Shown: positions 26,182 through 33,691 of the stretch, piece after piece
Position numbering within the stretch: the stretch's first letter is position 1
Layout: every line of letters begins with the position of its first letter
From: Spongiactinospora rosea
GTDB lineage: Bacteria > Actinomycetota > Actinomycetes > Streptosporangiales > Streptosporangiaceae
Assembly (NCBI RefSeq): GCF_003315795.1
Contig: NZ_QMEY01000004.1
Location: 310,001-374,000, forward strand
Reading direction: 5' to 3'
DNA: 64,000 bases
The notes under the pieces: generated by a model
Told to the model about the DNA's origin: nothing
What the model saw: only the letters and a program-made list of their open reading frames with translations
Database searches by the model: none
Translations under genes and position numbers: made by a program

Positions 26182-26730
26182 CTACCGGCCGTGGGCGCAC
26201 GAGCAGGCCGCCTGGGCGCGCTCGTCGGGGCGGGACCGCCGGTGCAGCACCATCGCCACCACCATCGGGGCGAACACCAGCGAGTTGTAGAACAGGTGCA
26301 GCTCAACCCTCGGCACGAGGAGTTGCACCACGCTGGTCGGTACGGCCCTGCCGAAGAAGGGGGTGCCGCTCGCCGCCTGGATGAGCAGCAGCAGGTGTTC
26401 GATGTGGTGCCAGATCTGGATGCCCAGGGAGATGTTCCACCACACGCGTGAGCGTCCGGTGAAGCCCTGGCGCAGCGCGGCCAGGCCCACGAGCATCACC
26501 AGCGCGTAGCCGTAGTGCAGCGCCTCGGAGGTGACCAGCCAGGGGAACCACAGCCCGAGCACGCCGCGCGCCTGGGGCAGCGGCCAGCCCATCACCCAGA
26601 TCTGGATCGCCTGCACGATGTGCTCGGCCCAGTGCGCCAGCACGATGAACAGGAAGACGTTGAGAGCGGCCTGGTGCCCGCGCCCGTTGAGGGTGCCGAT
26701 CAGGCCGGCCCGCACTGGTATGGCGGTCAT
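26182..26730 (-). CDS. His-rich integral membrane protein of unknown function
   Basis: 182-aa membrane protein with about five hydrophobic segments. His and Glu lie within or beside the helices in a recurring pattern: HWAEH (residues about 32-36), LHYGYA, WHHIEH and ELHLFYN. This is like a membrane metal- or heme-binding site, although no family is recognised. A Cys-containing His-Gly-Arg tail (CSCAHGR) ends the protein. The ATG at 26730 follows GGAGG; longer frames have no site. It is divergent from a leaderless ArsR-type gene across a perfect palindrome, which suggests that regulator controls it. Confidence 0.7.
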   Translation of the reverse strand: MTAIPVRAGLIGTLNGRGHQAALNVFLFIVLAHWAEHIVQAIQIWVMGWPLPQARGVLGLWFPWLVTSEALHYGYALVMLVGLAALRQGFTGRSRVWWNISLGIQIWHHIEHLLLLIQAASGTPFFGRAVPTSVVQLLVPRVELHLFYNSLVFAPMVVAMVLHRRSRPDERAQAACSCAHGR

Positions 26731-26849
26731 GGCTGCCTCCATCCGCGTCGGTGCACCTGCCGGTTGTACGACGGGGGGCCGCCCGGCGGATTCACGCATC
26801 CGGCGCTGGGCCGACGATTGTCACCATCCGGTCAGCATGCGAGCCGGAG

Positions 26850-26885
26850 TTGCACGAAAACCCGTGCATCATTTACCGTGTAACT
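26850..26885 (+). promoter_or_regulatory. Promoter with perfect palindromic operator for a leaderless ArsR-type gene
   Basis: A TTGCAC hexamer (26850-26855) and TACCGT (26874-26879) are 18 bp apart, placing the transcript start on the GTG start codon at 26886. The perfect inverted repeat TGCACG-N6-CGTGCA (26851-26868) covers the -35 box and spacer, ideal for repression. Confidence 0.6.
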
Positions 26886-27458
26886 GTGCCCGAACCAGCA
26901 CCCGTACCCGCCGACCTAGGGACCATCAAGGCCCTGGCCAATCCCATCAGGCAGCGCATCCTCGACCACCTTCGCGAGGGGCCCGCCACCTCCACCACGC
27001 TCGCCAAGGCGCTCGGCATCACCACCGGGGGCACCAGCTACAACCTGCGGGTGCTGGCCGACCACGGGCTGGTGGAGGAGGTGCCCGAGCTGGCGCGCGG
27101 GCGCGAGCGGTGGTGGCGGCGGGTCCCAGTGGACCTTCGGTTCGCGCCGCTGAGCCACCGGGACGACGACATGCGGACGGCCCTGGCGGAGCTGGAACAC
27201 GGGTTCCTCGCCGCCGACGTGGAGCTGTTCGAGCGATTCCGCGCAGCGCGGGACGGCATGGGCCCCTGGGGCGATGCCATGCCGTACTCCCGGGGGGAGA
27301 TCCGCGTGACGCTGGAGGAGCTGCTCCGCTTCTTCGAGGAGTACATCGACCTGGTGAAACGCTACTCACGCCCGGCGGGCGAAGGGCCGCCGGACGCCCG
27401 GGCGGTGCACACCCGATTCCTGGGCTTCCCCGATCCCGCGCCGCCACCGGACGACTGA
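26886..27458 (+). CDS. ArsR-type winged-helix regulator
   Basis: Transcription regulator of 190 aa. The N-terminal winged helix (residues about 10-85) reads ANPIRQRILDHLREGPATSTTLAKALG then GGTSYNLRVLADHGLVEEV, the HTH_20/ArsR pattern. The C-terminal half is helical (ALAELEHGFLAADVELFERF, VTLEELLRFFEEYIDLV) without metal-binding Cys pairs, so it is not a classic metal sensor. The GTG at 26886 is placed directly at the predicted transcription start, hence leaderless; the frame extends upstream to 26751 but through the promoter. Probably controls the divergent His-rich membrane protein and perhaps the hydrolase downstream. Confidence 0.85.
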   Translation: MPEPAPVPADLGTIKALANPIRQRILDHLREGPATSTTLAKALGITTGGTSYNLRVLADHGLVEEVPELARGRERWWRRVPVDLRFAPLSHRDDDMRTALAELEHGFLAADVELFERFRAARDGMGPWGDAMPYSRGEIRVTLEELLRFFEEYIDLVKRYSRPAGEGPPDARAVHTRFLGFPDPAPPPDD

Positions 27459-27473
27459 GGCGGCGAAACGAAT

Positions 27474-27507
27474 GCGGGGCCGTCGAGCGGCAACTCGGCG
27501 ACCCCGC
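27474..27507 (+). terminator. Hairpin after the ArsR-type gene
   Basis: A 14-bp stem with two mismatches (GCGGGGCCGTCGAG against CTCGGCGACCCCGC) around a 6-nt loop lies 16 bp after the regulator's stop. No T-run. Confidence 0.5.
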
Positions 27508-27585
27508 GGCGAAAGATCCGAATCACCTCGCCCGAGGGCGAGTCCTTCCGTGAACCGGCCTTCCAACAAGAAAGGAGAGCACTTC

Positions 27586-28950
27586 ATGCTGTCCTTGAGC
27601 AAATCATCGGCCCTGTCCGCGCTGTTCGCCGCGCTCGCCACGCTGGGCCTGGTGGCCGCCCCCGCGGCCACCGCCGACGCCGTGGTCCGCACCGAGGTCA
27701 CCATCCACAGCGGTGACGTACGTCTGCGCGGCATGATCTACGCCCCCGCCGCGACCGGCCGCCGCGCCCCCGCCGTCGTCATGGTGGACGGGGCGGGCCC
27801 GCGCACCCTGGACAAGACGGCCGGCAAGGCCGCCGAGTTCGCCCGGCGCGGGGTGGTCGCCCTGGTCTACGACAAGCGCACCAAGGGCTACAGCCAGACC
27901 AGCCGCTCCTTCCCCGCCCTCGCGCAGGACGCGCTCGCCGGGGTGCGCCTGCTGCGCGCCCGGCCGGGCGTCGATCCCGCGCGGGTCGGCCTCTGGGGCT
28001 TCAGCGAGGGCGGCTGGGTCGCCCCGCTGGCCGCGTCCCGCTCGCCGGAGGTGGCCTTCCTGGTCACGGTCGGCGCGGGCGGCCACTCCCCCGAACGCGT
28101 CCAGGTGTGGAGCAACGCCAACTTCCTGGCCCACGCGGGGGTCACCGGTGCCCGGATACGCCCGCTGGCCGTCAACCTCACCCGGGTCATGGTGGGGGCG
28201 GGGCTGTTCGGCGCGTCCGGGCACGAGCCGGCGCCGGTGCTCGCCCGCGTTCACCAGCCGGTACTGGCCCTGTGGGGCGAACACGAGCGCAGCGTCCCGG
28301 CCGCGGACAGCTCGAAGATCTTCGCCGCGACCCTGCGCGCGGCCGGGAACCCGAGCCACACGATCAAGATCCTGCCCGGCGCCGACCACGGGCTGATGCA
28401 GAGCCCGGACGGATTCGCCGAGAGCGACCGGTTCGTACCTGGATACTTCGACCTGGTCACCTCCTGGATCCACGGCCTGGGCGACCCGCCCGCGTCCTCG
28501 GCGGACGCCCCGCCGCGCCAGGACCTGGCCGCCGAACCGGTGACGCCACTGGCCTGGTGGGAGTCGGTGCCGGTGCAGCTCGGCGCGCTGGTCGTGCTGC
28601 TGGCCGCGTTCGCGGGCTACCCGGTCGCCGCCCTGATCCGGCGGCGGCGCGGGGCGGCCGGTGACGTGCGCTGGCCCGCCCTGCTGGCCGGGACCGGGCT
28701 GGTCACCGTGCTGGGGACGGTGCTCTACCTGGGATATCTGCTGGCCACGGCGGCCAGGGAGCCGGGGCCCGTGGTCGCGGGCCGTCCGGTGGTCTGGCTG
28801 GTGCTGCAGGTGCTCGCGGTGGCGGCGGCGGTCGCGACGGTGGGCACGGCGCTGACGCTCCGGCGTACCGGGGGCGCGGGACGGCTCGCCCTGACGGGCG
28901 GCGTGCTGCTGATCGGGTGGGCGGCGTACTGGGGGTTGTTCGTGCCCTGA
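27586..28950 (+). CDS. Alpha/beta hydrolase with C-terminal membrane domain
   Basis: 454-aa protein starting at ATG 27586 behind AAAGGAGAG. Signal peptide at residues 1-31 (AAPAATADA). The extracytoplasmic hydrolase domain spans about 35-325, with nucleophile elbow GFSEGG, oxyanion region VMVDGAGPRT, and late His in GADHGLM. An acid residue is likely in LALWGEHE. After a linker, four hydrophobic segments (about 365-454) anchor the C-terminus. Dienelactone hydrolase/serine aminopeptidase-like. This tail is an uncommon addition to the family. Whether the upstream ArsR-type protein controls it is unknown; a hairpin lies between them. Confidence 0.82.
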   Translation: MLSLSKSSALSALFAALATLGLVAAPAATADAVVRTEVTIHSGDVRLRGMIYAPAATGRRAPAVVMVDGAGPRTLDKTAGKAAEFARRGVVALVYDKRTKGYSQTSRSFPALAQDALAGVRLLRARPGVDPARVGLWGFSEGGWVAPLAASRSPEVAFLVTVGAGGHSPERVQVWSNANFLAHAGVTGARIRPLAVNLTRVMVGAGLFGASGHEPAPVLARVHQPVLALWGEHERSVPAADSSKIFAATLRAAGNPSHTIKILPGADHGLMQSPDGFAESDRFVPGYFDLVTSWIHGLGDPPASSADAPPRQDLAAEPVTPLAWWESVPVQLGALVVLLAAFAGYPVAALIRRRRGAAGDVRWPALLAGTGLVTVLGTVLYLGYLLATAAREPGPVVAGRPVVWLVLQVLAVAAAVATVGTALTLRRTGGAGRLALTGGVLLIGWAAYWGLFVP

Positions 28951-28969
28951 CGGGTGGCCGCTGGCCGAA

Positions 28970-29455
28970 TCACCGGGGCGGGCGGCAGGCGGGGGCGCGG
29001 CCCGAGGACGGCCAGACGTACGGCAGGTCGTCCGGCTCGTCGCCGAACAGCGGCCGGTAGTGGCCCGGGTCCTTGCGGAGCAGCGCCGAACGGTGGCTCA
29101 GGTGGAACCCCGGGTCGCCCAGCCACGGCGGCAGCTCCCCCGCCTCCGCCAGCGCGGCCTGGTCCCGGGCCCGGCCGATGCCACAGACCGCCGCCAGCTC
29201 CGTGGTCATCGTGGCGGCGCAGGTGTCGGCCCGGCCCAGGCCGCTCCAGTGGGCGCACACGTCAAGGCCGTACCGGACCAGGGCCTCCTCATAGCCCGCC
29301 CACATGGCGACGGCGGGGTGGTGCCGCCAGCCGTACCCGGGGACGGTGAGCGCGCGGAAGACCTGCAGCGCCTCAACGCGCTGTTTGCCGAGTCGTACCG
29401 GATCGAGAACTCCAGCGGACGCCCGGAAATCGGGATAGGGAAGAAATGTCTGCAT
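28970..29455 (-). CDS. Pyrimidine dimer DNA glycosylase/endonuclease V-like protein (MSMEG_6728 family)
   Basis: 161-aa protein of the Pyr_excise family, related to phage T4 endonuclease V, which nicks DNA at UV-induced pyrimidine dimers. Characteristic pieces are MQTFLPYPDFRASAGVLD at the N-terminus, RLGKQRVEALQVFRAL, GWRHHPAVAMWAGYEEALVRYG, and SHRSALLRKDPGHYRPLF near the C-terminus. In T4 enzyme the N-terminal Thr acts as catalytic residue; here residue 3 is Thr after Met-Gln, so the mechanism is uncertain. ATG at 29455; a promoter-like pair lies 36 bp upstream. Confidence 0.85.
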   Translation of the reverse strand: MQTFLPYPDFRASAGVLDPVRLGKQRVEALQVFRALTVPGYGWRHHPAVAMWAGYEEALVRYGLDVCAHWSGLGRADTCAATMTTELAAVCGIGRARDQAALAEAGELPPWLGDPGFHLSHRSALLRKDPGHYRPLFGDEPDDLPYVWPSSGRAPACRPPR

Positions 29456-29491
29456 AACCCCTCACGCCCCTGTCATCCCCAGCGCAACAGC

Positions 29492-29519
29492 GTTACAATC
29501 CCGCAACGGCAGAGGTCAA
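29492..29519 (-). promoter_or_regulatory. Promoter of the endonuclease V-like gene
   Basis: Leftward TTGACC (29519-29514) and TGTAAC (29497-29492) hexamers separated by 16 bp, with a leader of about 30 nt to the ATG. Confidence 0.45.
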
Positions 29520-29540
29520 GACCTAGCCATAGATCATGGT

Positions 29541-29614
29541 CCGGCCGTGCAATGGCACGGCCGGGCGGGAAACCGGATCCGGCAAAGCCCCGCGGGGCCT
29601 TCGCCGCATTTTTT
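29541..29614 (+). terminator. Two tandem hairpins and a T-run in the leader of a small gene
   Basis: Hairpin 1 (29541-29564) has perfect 10-bp arms CCGGCCGTGC/GCACGGCCGG and an AATG loop. Hairpin 2 (29581-29605) pairs GGCAAAGCCCCG with CGGGGCCTTCGCC. A run of six T (29609-29614) follows, then GGGGGTG and the GTG start of the next gene. On the plus strand this is a textbook intrinsic terminator, yet it sits directly before a start codon, suggesting attenuation or a small RNA. Confidence 0.6.
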
Positions 29615-29627
29615 GGGGGTGACCGGC

Positions 29628-29885
29628 GTGCCGACACGGAATGACGACGACAGCATCCTGATCCGTCGCGTACGCGAGCGTACCGCCGCGCTCCTTGAGG
29701 CCCTCACCAGCGACACCGACGAATCCGATTTCATCCGCCGCCGCCTGCAGCAACACGCGCGCGAGGTCGTCCGCGCCCGAGCCCGGCTCGCCGCGGGCCC
29801 CGCCCTTCCCGATATCCAGGATCTTTTGGCGGAGCCCCCGGAGGAGCCTTCTCTCGTACCTGGCTACTCGGGCAAGCGGGAATAG
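29628..29885 (+). CDS. Small hypothetical protein
   Basis: 85-aa, highly charged and mostly helical protein (RRVRERTAALLEAL, DFIRRRLQQHAREVVRARARL). GTG at 29628 after GGGGGTG; the frame is open to 29547 but would run through the terminator hairpins. No family recognised. It stands alone between the endonuclease-like gene and a Nudix gene. Confidence 0.55.
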   Translation: MPTRNDDDSILIRRVRERTAALLEALTSDTDESDFIRRRLQQHAREVVRARARLAAGPALPDIQDLLAEPPEEPSLVPGYSGKRE

Positions 29886-29969
29886 CGCGTTTTCGCGTCC
29901 GGCGGTTATTCCGGTCGCCTGTGGCACGCCGTGGAACGAGCCCGGGAATGCCTTTACCCGTCAGCGGGG

Positions 29970-30446
29970 TCATGCGGGCGGGACGGCCCTGCCGTACTCC
30001 AGATAGACCGTCTCGCCCAGCTCCCGGGCGACCACTCCCGCCTTGACCCGCCGCGCCAGCGGCCCGGCCAGCACGTCATCCAGCTCGTCGGGCGGGCAGA
30101 AGTCGTATCCGCTCAGCTCGCCGTCGGTGAACGTGATCCGCGAACGCGTCCCGTCGTCGATCTCACCGCCGTCGAAGACGAAGAGGATCGTGCCGCCGTC
30201 TCGCGTACCGGGCTCCCAGTCGGCCACCAGCAGCCGCCCGATTTCGGGCTCGATGCCGAGCTCTTCGCGCACCTCGCGCACACACGCCTGGTAGGGCGTC
30301 TCCCCCGGCGAAAGGCACCCGCCGGGGATGTCCAGCCCGGCCTTGTAGACCGGCCGCACCAGCATCACCCGATCGGCCGTGTCGAAGAACAGCGCCCCGG
30401 CGGCGGCCCTGAGCAGGGCGAACGTCGGCCCAGCACGGTCGTTCAC
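29970..30446 (-). CDS. Nudix hydrolase
   Basis: 158-aa hydrolase of nucleoside-diphosphate-linked compounds. A complete Nudix box is present: G-x5-E-x7-REVREELGI within IPGGCLSPGETPYQACVREVREELG. The GTG at 30446 is directly preceded by GGAGGT, which is tight; a slightly different start is possible. The protein is a close paralogue of the one at 35361 (shared VNDxxxPxFAL start, FVFDGG, FTDxELSGY, ETVYLE). Substrate cannot be inferred. Confidence 0.88.
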   Translation of the reverse strand: MNDRAGPTFALLRAAAGALFFDTADRVMLVRPVYKAGLDIPGGCLSPGETPYQACVREVREELGIEPEIGRLLVADWEPGTRDGGTILFVFDGGEIDDGTRSRITFTDGELSGYDFCPPDELDDVLAGPLARRVKAGVVARELGETVYLEYGRAVPPA

Positions 30447-30481
30447 ACCTCCGACCCTACGCTTCGCCGCCTGGGCGGGCG

Positions 30482-30877
30482 TCAGTAGGACTGGAGCTCG
30501 ATCAGCGTGCCGGCCGGGTCGCGGAGGTGGGCGGCACGAAGGTTCTCCCCCCACTCCGGCCGGTCGGCCGCGCGGGCCACGAGGGTGCCGCCGTGCCGCA
30601 GGCACAGGTCCAGCCCGGCATCCACGTCCGGGACCCGGCACACGAACATCACGGTGTCCTGCTCCGCCGACGGCCCCGGCCCAGGCAGGGCGTCGGCCAT
30701 CATGTCGCGGTCGATCAGGGCGAGGACGCACTGGCCGCCGACGTCCCAGCTGGCGTACGGGCCGGTCGGCGAACCGCCCGCCGGTTTCGCACCGGCGAAC
30801 GACGCCAGGATCGCATCGTAGAAGGCGTGGCAGTCGGCGAAGCGGGAGACGAGCAGGCGGGGATGCAGGGCGTCCAT
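30482..30877 (-). CDS. VOC-family (glyoxalase/bleomycin-resistance fold) protein
   Basis: 131-aa vicinal-oxygen-chelate protein with the paired beta-alpha-beta-beta-beta pattern. It starts LHPRLLVSRFADCHAFYDAIL and ends RAAHLRDPAGTLIELQSY, the latter carrying the usual C-terminal Glu metal ligand. ATG at 30877 with GAGGAG upstream. Divergent from a MarR gene across a perfect palindrome and therefore a likely target of that regulator; it may bind or detoxify the MarR ligand. Confidence 0.87.
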   Translation of the reverse strand: MDALHPRLLVSRFADCHAFYDAILASFAGAKPAGGSPTGPYASWDVGGQCVLALIDRDMMADALPGPGPSAEQDTVMFVCRVPDVDAGLDLCLRHGGTLVARAADRPEWGENLRAAHLRDPAGTLIELQSY

Positions 30878-30894
30878 GGCGGCACTCCTCAAAT

Positions 30895-30914
30895 TAGTGG
30901 GTCCGCACCCACTA
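30895..30914. promoter_or_regulatory. MarR operator
   Basis: Perfect inverted repeat TAGTGGGT-CCGC-ACCCACTA, 17 bp upstream of the VOC start and 24 bp upstream of the MarR start. TATAGG at its right edge (30913-30918) could be the MarR -10 box. Confidence 0.75.
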
Positions 30915-30938
30915 TAGGTCTACCCCTAGAGTTCAGGC

Positions 30939-31394
30939 ATGGCCTCCGACGAATCACCGCCGCCGACGCTGGTCGCGCTCAGCGCCTACCTGCTGTCCAA
31001 GGTCGGCAAGACCGCCCGCGGGCGGATCGCCGAACGACTCGCCCGCCGCGGGCTGCGGCTGTGGGACATGGCGGTGCTCGCCTCCCTGGCCGACTTCGGC
31101 CCGCACGCCCAGCGGGACCTGGCCCACCGGCTCGACATCGACACCAGCGACATGGCGAAGGTGGTGGACCGGCTCGCGGGGTCCGGGCACGTCGAACGCT
31201 CCCGAAGCCCCGCGGACCGGCGCCGCGTCTCGGTCGCCATCACCGGCGCCGGCCGCGCCCTGCTGGCCGAACTGGAGGCCGAGACCCGCGCCGTCCAGGA
31301 CGCGCTGCTGGCCCCGCTCGCCCCCGCCGAGCGCGACCAGCTCCAGGCCCTGCTCCGCCGGGTCTTCACCGCCGCCGCGGACTCGCCGTCGTGA
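30939..31394 (+). CDS. MarR-family regulator
   Basis: 151-aa winged-helix regulator. LRLWDMAVLASLADFGPHAQRDLAHRLDIDTSDMAKVVDRLAGSGHVERS contains the recognition helix, and SPADRRRVSVAITGAG is the signature wing (DxRxxxxxLT). It probably represses itself and the divergent VOC gene through the palindrome at 30895. Its last 29 bp overlap the end of the convergent CPBP gene. Confidence 0.92.
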   Translation: MASDESPPPTLVALSAYLLSKVGKTARGRIAERLARRGLRLWDMAVLASLADFGPHAQRDLAHRLDIDTSDMAKVVDRLAGSGHVERSRSPADRRRVSVAITGAGRALLAELEAETRAVQDALLAPLAPAERDQLQALLRRVFTAAADSPS

Positions 31395-32325
31395 GACGGC
31401 CGGTCAGGGCCAGGAAGGCGACGAACGCGCCCATCACGATCCAGCCGGGCCACCCGTTCAGGCCCGCCTGGAGCGGGTCGATGGGGTGGGCGGCGTCGGA
31501 GAACAGCCAGATCATCTGGACACCGGCGTTGCTGACGAAGGTGTGCGCGAGCACCGCGGGCCAGACGGAGACCGAACGCAGGCGCAGCCAGGCGAAGATC
31601 GGCACGATCAGCACCGTACTGATGATCATGTAGACCACCGAGGCCAGCGGCGAGTGACCCGGGTACTGGCCCCCCATGACCAGCGTGGGCAGGTGCCACA
31701 GCGCGAACACCACCGCCGTCAGGCCCATCGCGGGCCAGACGCCGAGCGAGGTCAGCCGCGGCAGCAGGTAGCCCTGCCAGCCCAGCTCCTCGCCGAAGAA
31801 CATCGGCAGCCAGAGGATCATCGTGAGGATCAGGGTGCCCAGCCACAGCGCGAGTTCCGCCACGGGGACCCCGGTCTGTCCCAGCGTGGCCGGGGCGAAC
31901 TGCGCGCGGAACCCGGAGAAGTTCGCGAGGTCCAGGCGGTAGGCGCCGGTCAGGGCGGCCACGCCGAGCGCGAGGAGCTGGAGCACGCAGGGCACGGCCG
32001 GCGCCAGCAGGCTCTCCCGGGCCAGCCGGCCCAGTGGGCGCGGCCTGACCAGGCCGATCGCCGCCCGGATGCTCGCCGGTCGATGGATCAGCCGCAGCAC
32101 CACGAACGCCGACAGCGCGGGGGTCAGCATCATCACCGCGATGCAGATCTGGGTGAGCAGGGTCATGTCGTGCGCGGCCTCGGTACGGCGGAAGCCGCTC
32201 AGCAGCAGGGGCAGCATGGCCGCCCACGCGCCGCCGAAGGCGAGGGCCACGAAGATCCCGATGGCCCGCCAGGGCACAGGGTCCGATGCGCGCCGGGTGT
32301 CGTGGCGCGGGAGTCCGATCGTCAT
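31366..32325 (-). CDS. CPBP-family intramembrane metalloprotease
   Basis: 319-aa membrane protein with about eight hydrophobic segments. The Abi/CAAX-protease motifs are FFGEELGWQGYLLP (EExxxR-like, with Gln in place of Arg), ALWHLP and LAHTFVSN, which supply the Glu and His residues of the active site. In bacteria such proteins act in prenyl-protein processing or peptide self-immunity; the partner here is unknown. The ATG at 32325 has only a weak ribosome site. Convergent overlap with the MarR gene. Confidence 0.88.
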   Translation of the reverse strand: MTIGLPRHDTRRASDPVPWRAIGIFVALAFGGAWAAMLPLLLSGFRRTEAAHDMTLLTQICIAVMMLTPALSAFVVLRLIHRPASIRAAIGLVRPRPLGRLARESLLAPAVPCVLQLLALGVAALTGAYRLDLANFSGFRAQFAPATLGQTGVPVAELALWLGTLILTMILWLPMFFGEELGWQGYLLPRLTSLGVWPAMGLTAVVFALWHLPTLVMGGQYPGHSPLASVVYMIISTVLIVPIFAWLRLRSVSVWPAVLAHTFVSNAGVQMIWLFSDAAHPIDPLQAGLNGWPGWIVMGAFVAFLALTGRLTTASPRRR

Positions 32326-32413
32326 GTACGCCGACGCTAGGTACGCGGGCGGCCTGGCCACGAGCAGGTACACTCCCCGGGCAATGGTGTAGCGGGCTCC
32401 ACTGCCGGGTCCG

Positions 32414-33691
32414 GTGAGAGCGGTGAGACTGGCCCCTGTGGACGTGAGTGAGAGACGGGCGGGCACGCGTGGACCGCTGAGCGCGGGGGTGCGGTCGGCA
32501 CGGTACCTGACGGTCGCGCTGTTCACCGGCGTCGCCACACTGCCCATGCCGATGCTGCTGCTCGGCGCGACCGCGACGGTGGCCGCGGCCGGGCTCGGGC
32601 TCATCCTGCTGCCCACGGCGTTGCTGGGCCTGCGCCGGTGGGCCGACCTGGCCAGGCGGCGGGTCGGCGCGTACCTGGGCGAGGCGGTGCCGTCGAGGTA
32701 CCGAGAGCCCGGCGGCCGGTTCTGGCAGACGCTGACGGACCCGGCGACCTGGCGGGACATCGGGTGGATGTTCGCGCACATCGCGGTGGGCATCCCGTTC
32801 GGCGCGATCGGGCTGATCGCCCTGGCCGGTCCGGTGGTGACGGTGGCCCAGGCGGCGCTGTGGTGGGTGCTTCCCGCGGACGAGCCGCTGACGCTGCTCG
32901 GCATGCCGGTCACCGGGTGGGGCACCGCGCTCGGCGCGGGCGCGGCGCAGCTCGTACTGTGCGTCGCGCTGCTGCTGTGGGCGACGCCGGCACTGGCCCG
33001 CGTGCACGCGCGCATGTCGCGCGCGCTGCTGCGGGCCTCGGCCGCCGAACGGCTCGCCGAGCGGGTCGACGCCCTGACCGAGAGCCGCGCGGACGCGCTG
33101 GAGGCGCACGCGGCCGAACTGCGCCGGATCGAACGAGACCTTCACGACGGTGCCCAGGCCCAGCTCGTCGCCCTGGCGATGCGCCTCGGTGTCGCCGAAC
33201 GGACCATGGCCGAGGACCCTCAGACGGCCAGGCGGCTGCTGCGCGAGGCGCAGAGCGGGGCGGAGGAGGCGATGGCGGAGCTGCGCGACGTCGTACGGAC
33301 GATCTACCCGCCGATCCTGGCCGACCGCGGCCTGGACGGCGCCGCCTCGGCCCTGGCCGCGCGCTGCCCCGTGCCCGTCCAGATCGCCGTGGGCCCGCTG
33401 GGCGCGGTACCGGCGGCCGTGGAGGCGACCGCGTACTTCGTCATCGCCGAGGCCCTGACCAACGTCGCCAAGCACGCCCGCGCGAGGCGGGCGCGCGTAG
33501 GGGTCCGGCGCGACGGGCCGTCCCTGCTGGTCGAACTCACCGACGACGGCATCGGCGGCGTGGACGAATCGCGCGGCAGCGGCATCGCGGGCATCCGCCG
33601 CCGGGTCGCCGCCCTCGACGGAACCACCCGCATCACCAGCCCGCCCGGCGGGCCGACGACCCTGGAGGTGACGCTGCCGTGCGAGTCGTGA
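32414..33691 (+). CDS. NarL-type sensor histidine kinase
   Basis: 425-aa membrane kinase. Four hydrophobic segments in the first 195 residues form a sensor resembling DUF4118/Pspa-like domains. A coiled coil leads to the HisKA_3 motif (IERDLHDGAQAQLVALAMRLG, phospho-His in DLHDG), and the HATPase domain has EALTNVAKHA (N box), DDGIGG and GSGIAGIRRRV (G boxes). GTG start at 32414; later GTGs at 32438 and 32444 are possible. Its end overlaps the response-regulator start by 13 bp. Signal unknown. Confidence 0.88.
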   Translation: MRAVRLAPVDVSERRAGTRGPLSAGVRSARYLTVALFTGVATLPMPMLLLGATATVAAAGLGLILLPTALLGLRRWADLARRRVGAYLGEAVPSRYREPGGRFWQTLTDPATWRDIGWMFAHIAVGIPFGAIGLIALAGPVVTVAQAALWWVLPADEPLTLLGMPVTGWGTALGAGAAQLVLCVALLLWATPALARVHARMSRALLRASAAERLAERVDALTESRADALEAHAAELRRIERDLHDGAQAQLVALAMRLGVAERTMAEDPQTARRLLREAQSGAEEAMAELRDVVRTIYPPILADRGLDGAASALAARCPVPVQIAVGPLGAVPAAVEATAYFVIAEALTNVAKHARARRARVGVRRDGPSLLVELTDDGIGGVDESRGSGIAGIRRRVAALDGTTRITSPPGGPTTLEVTLPCES

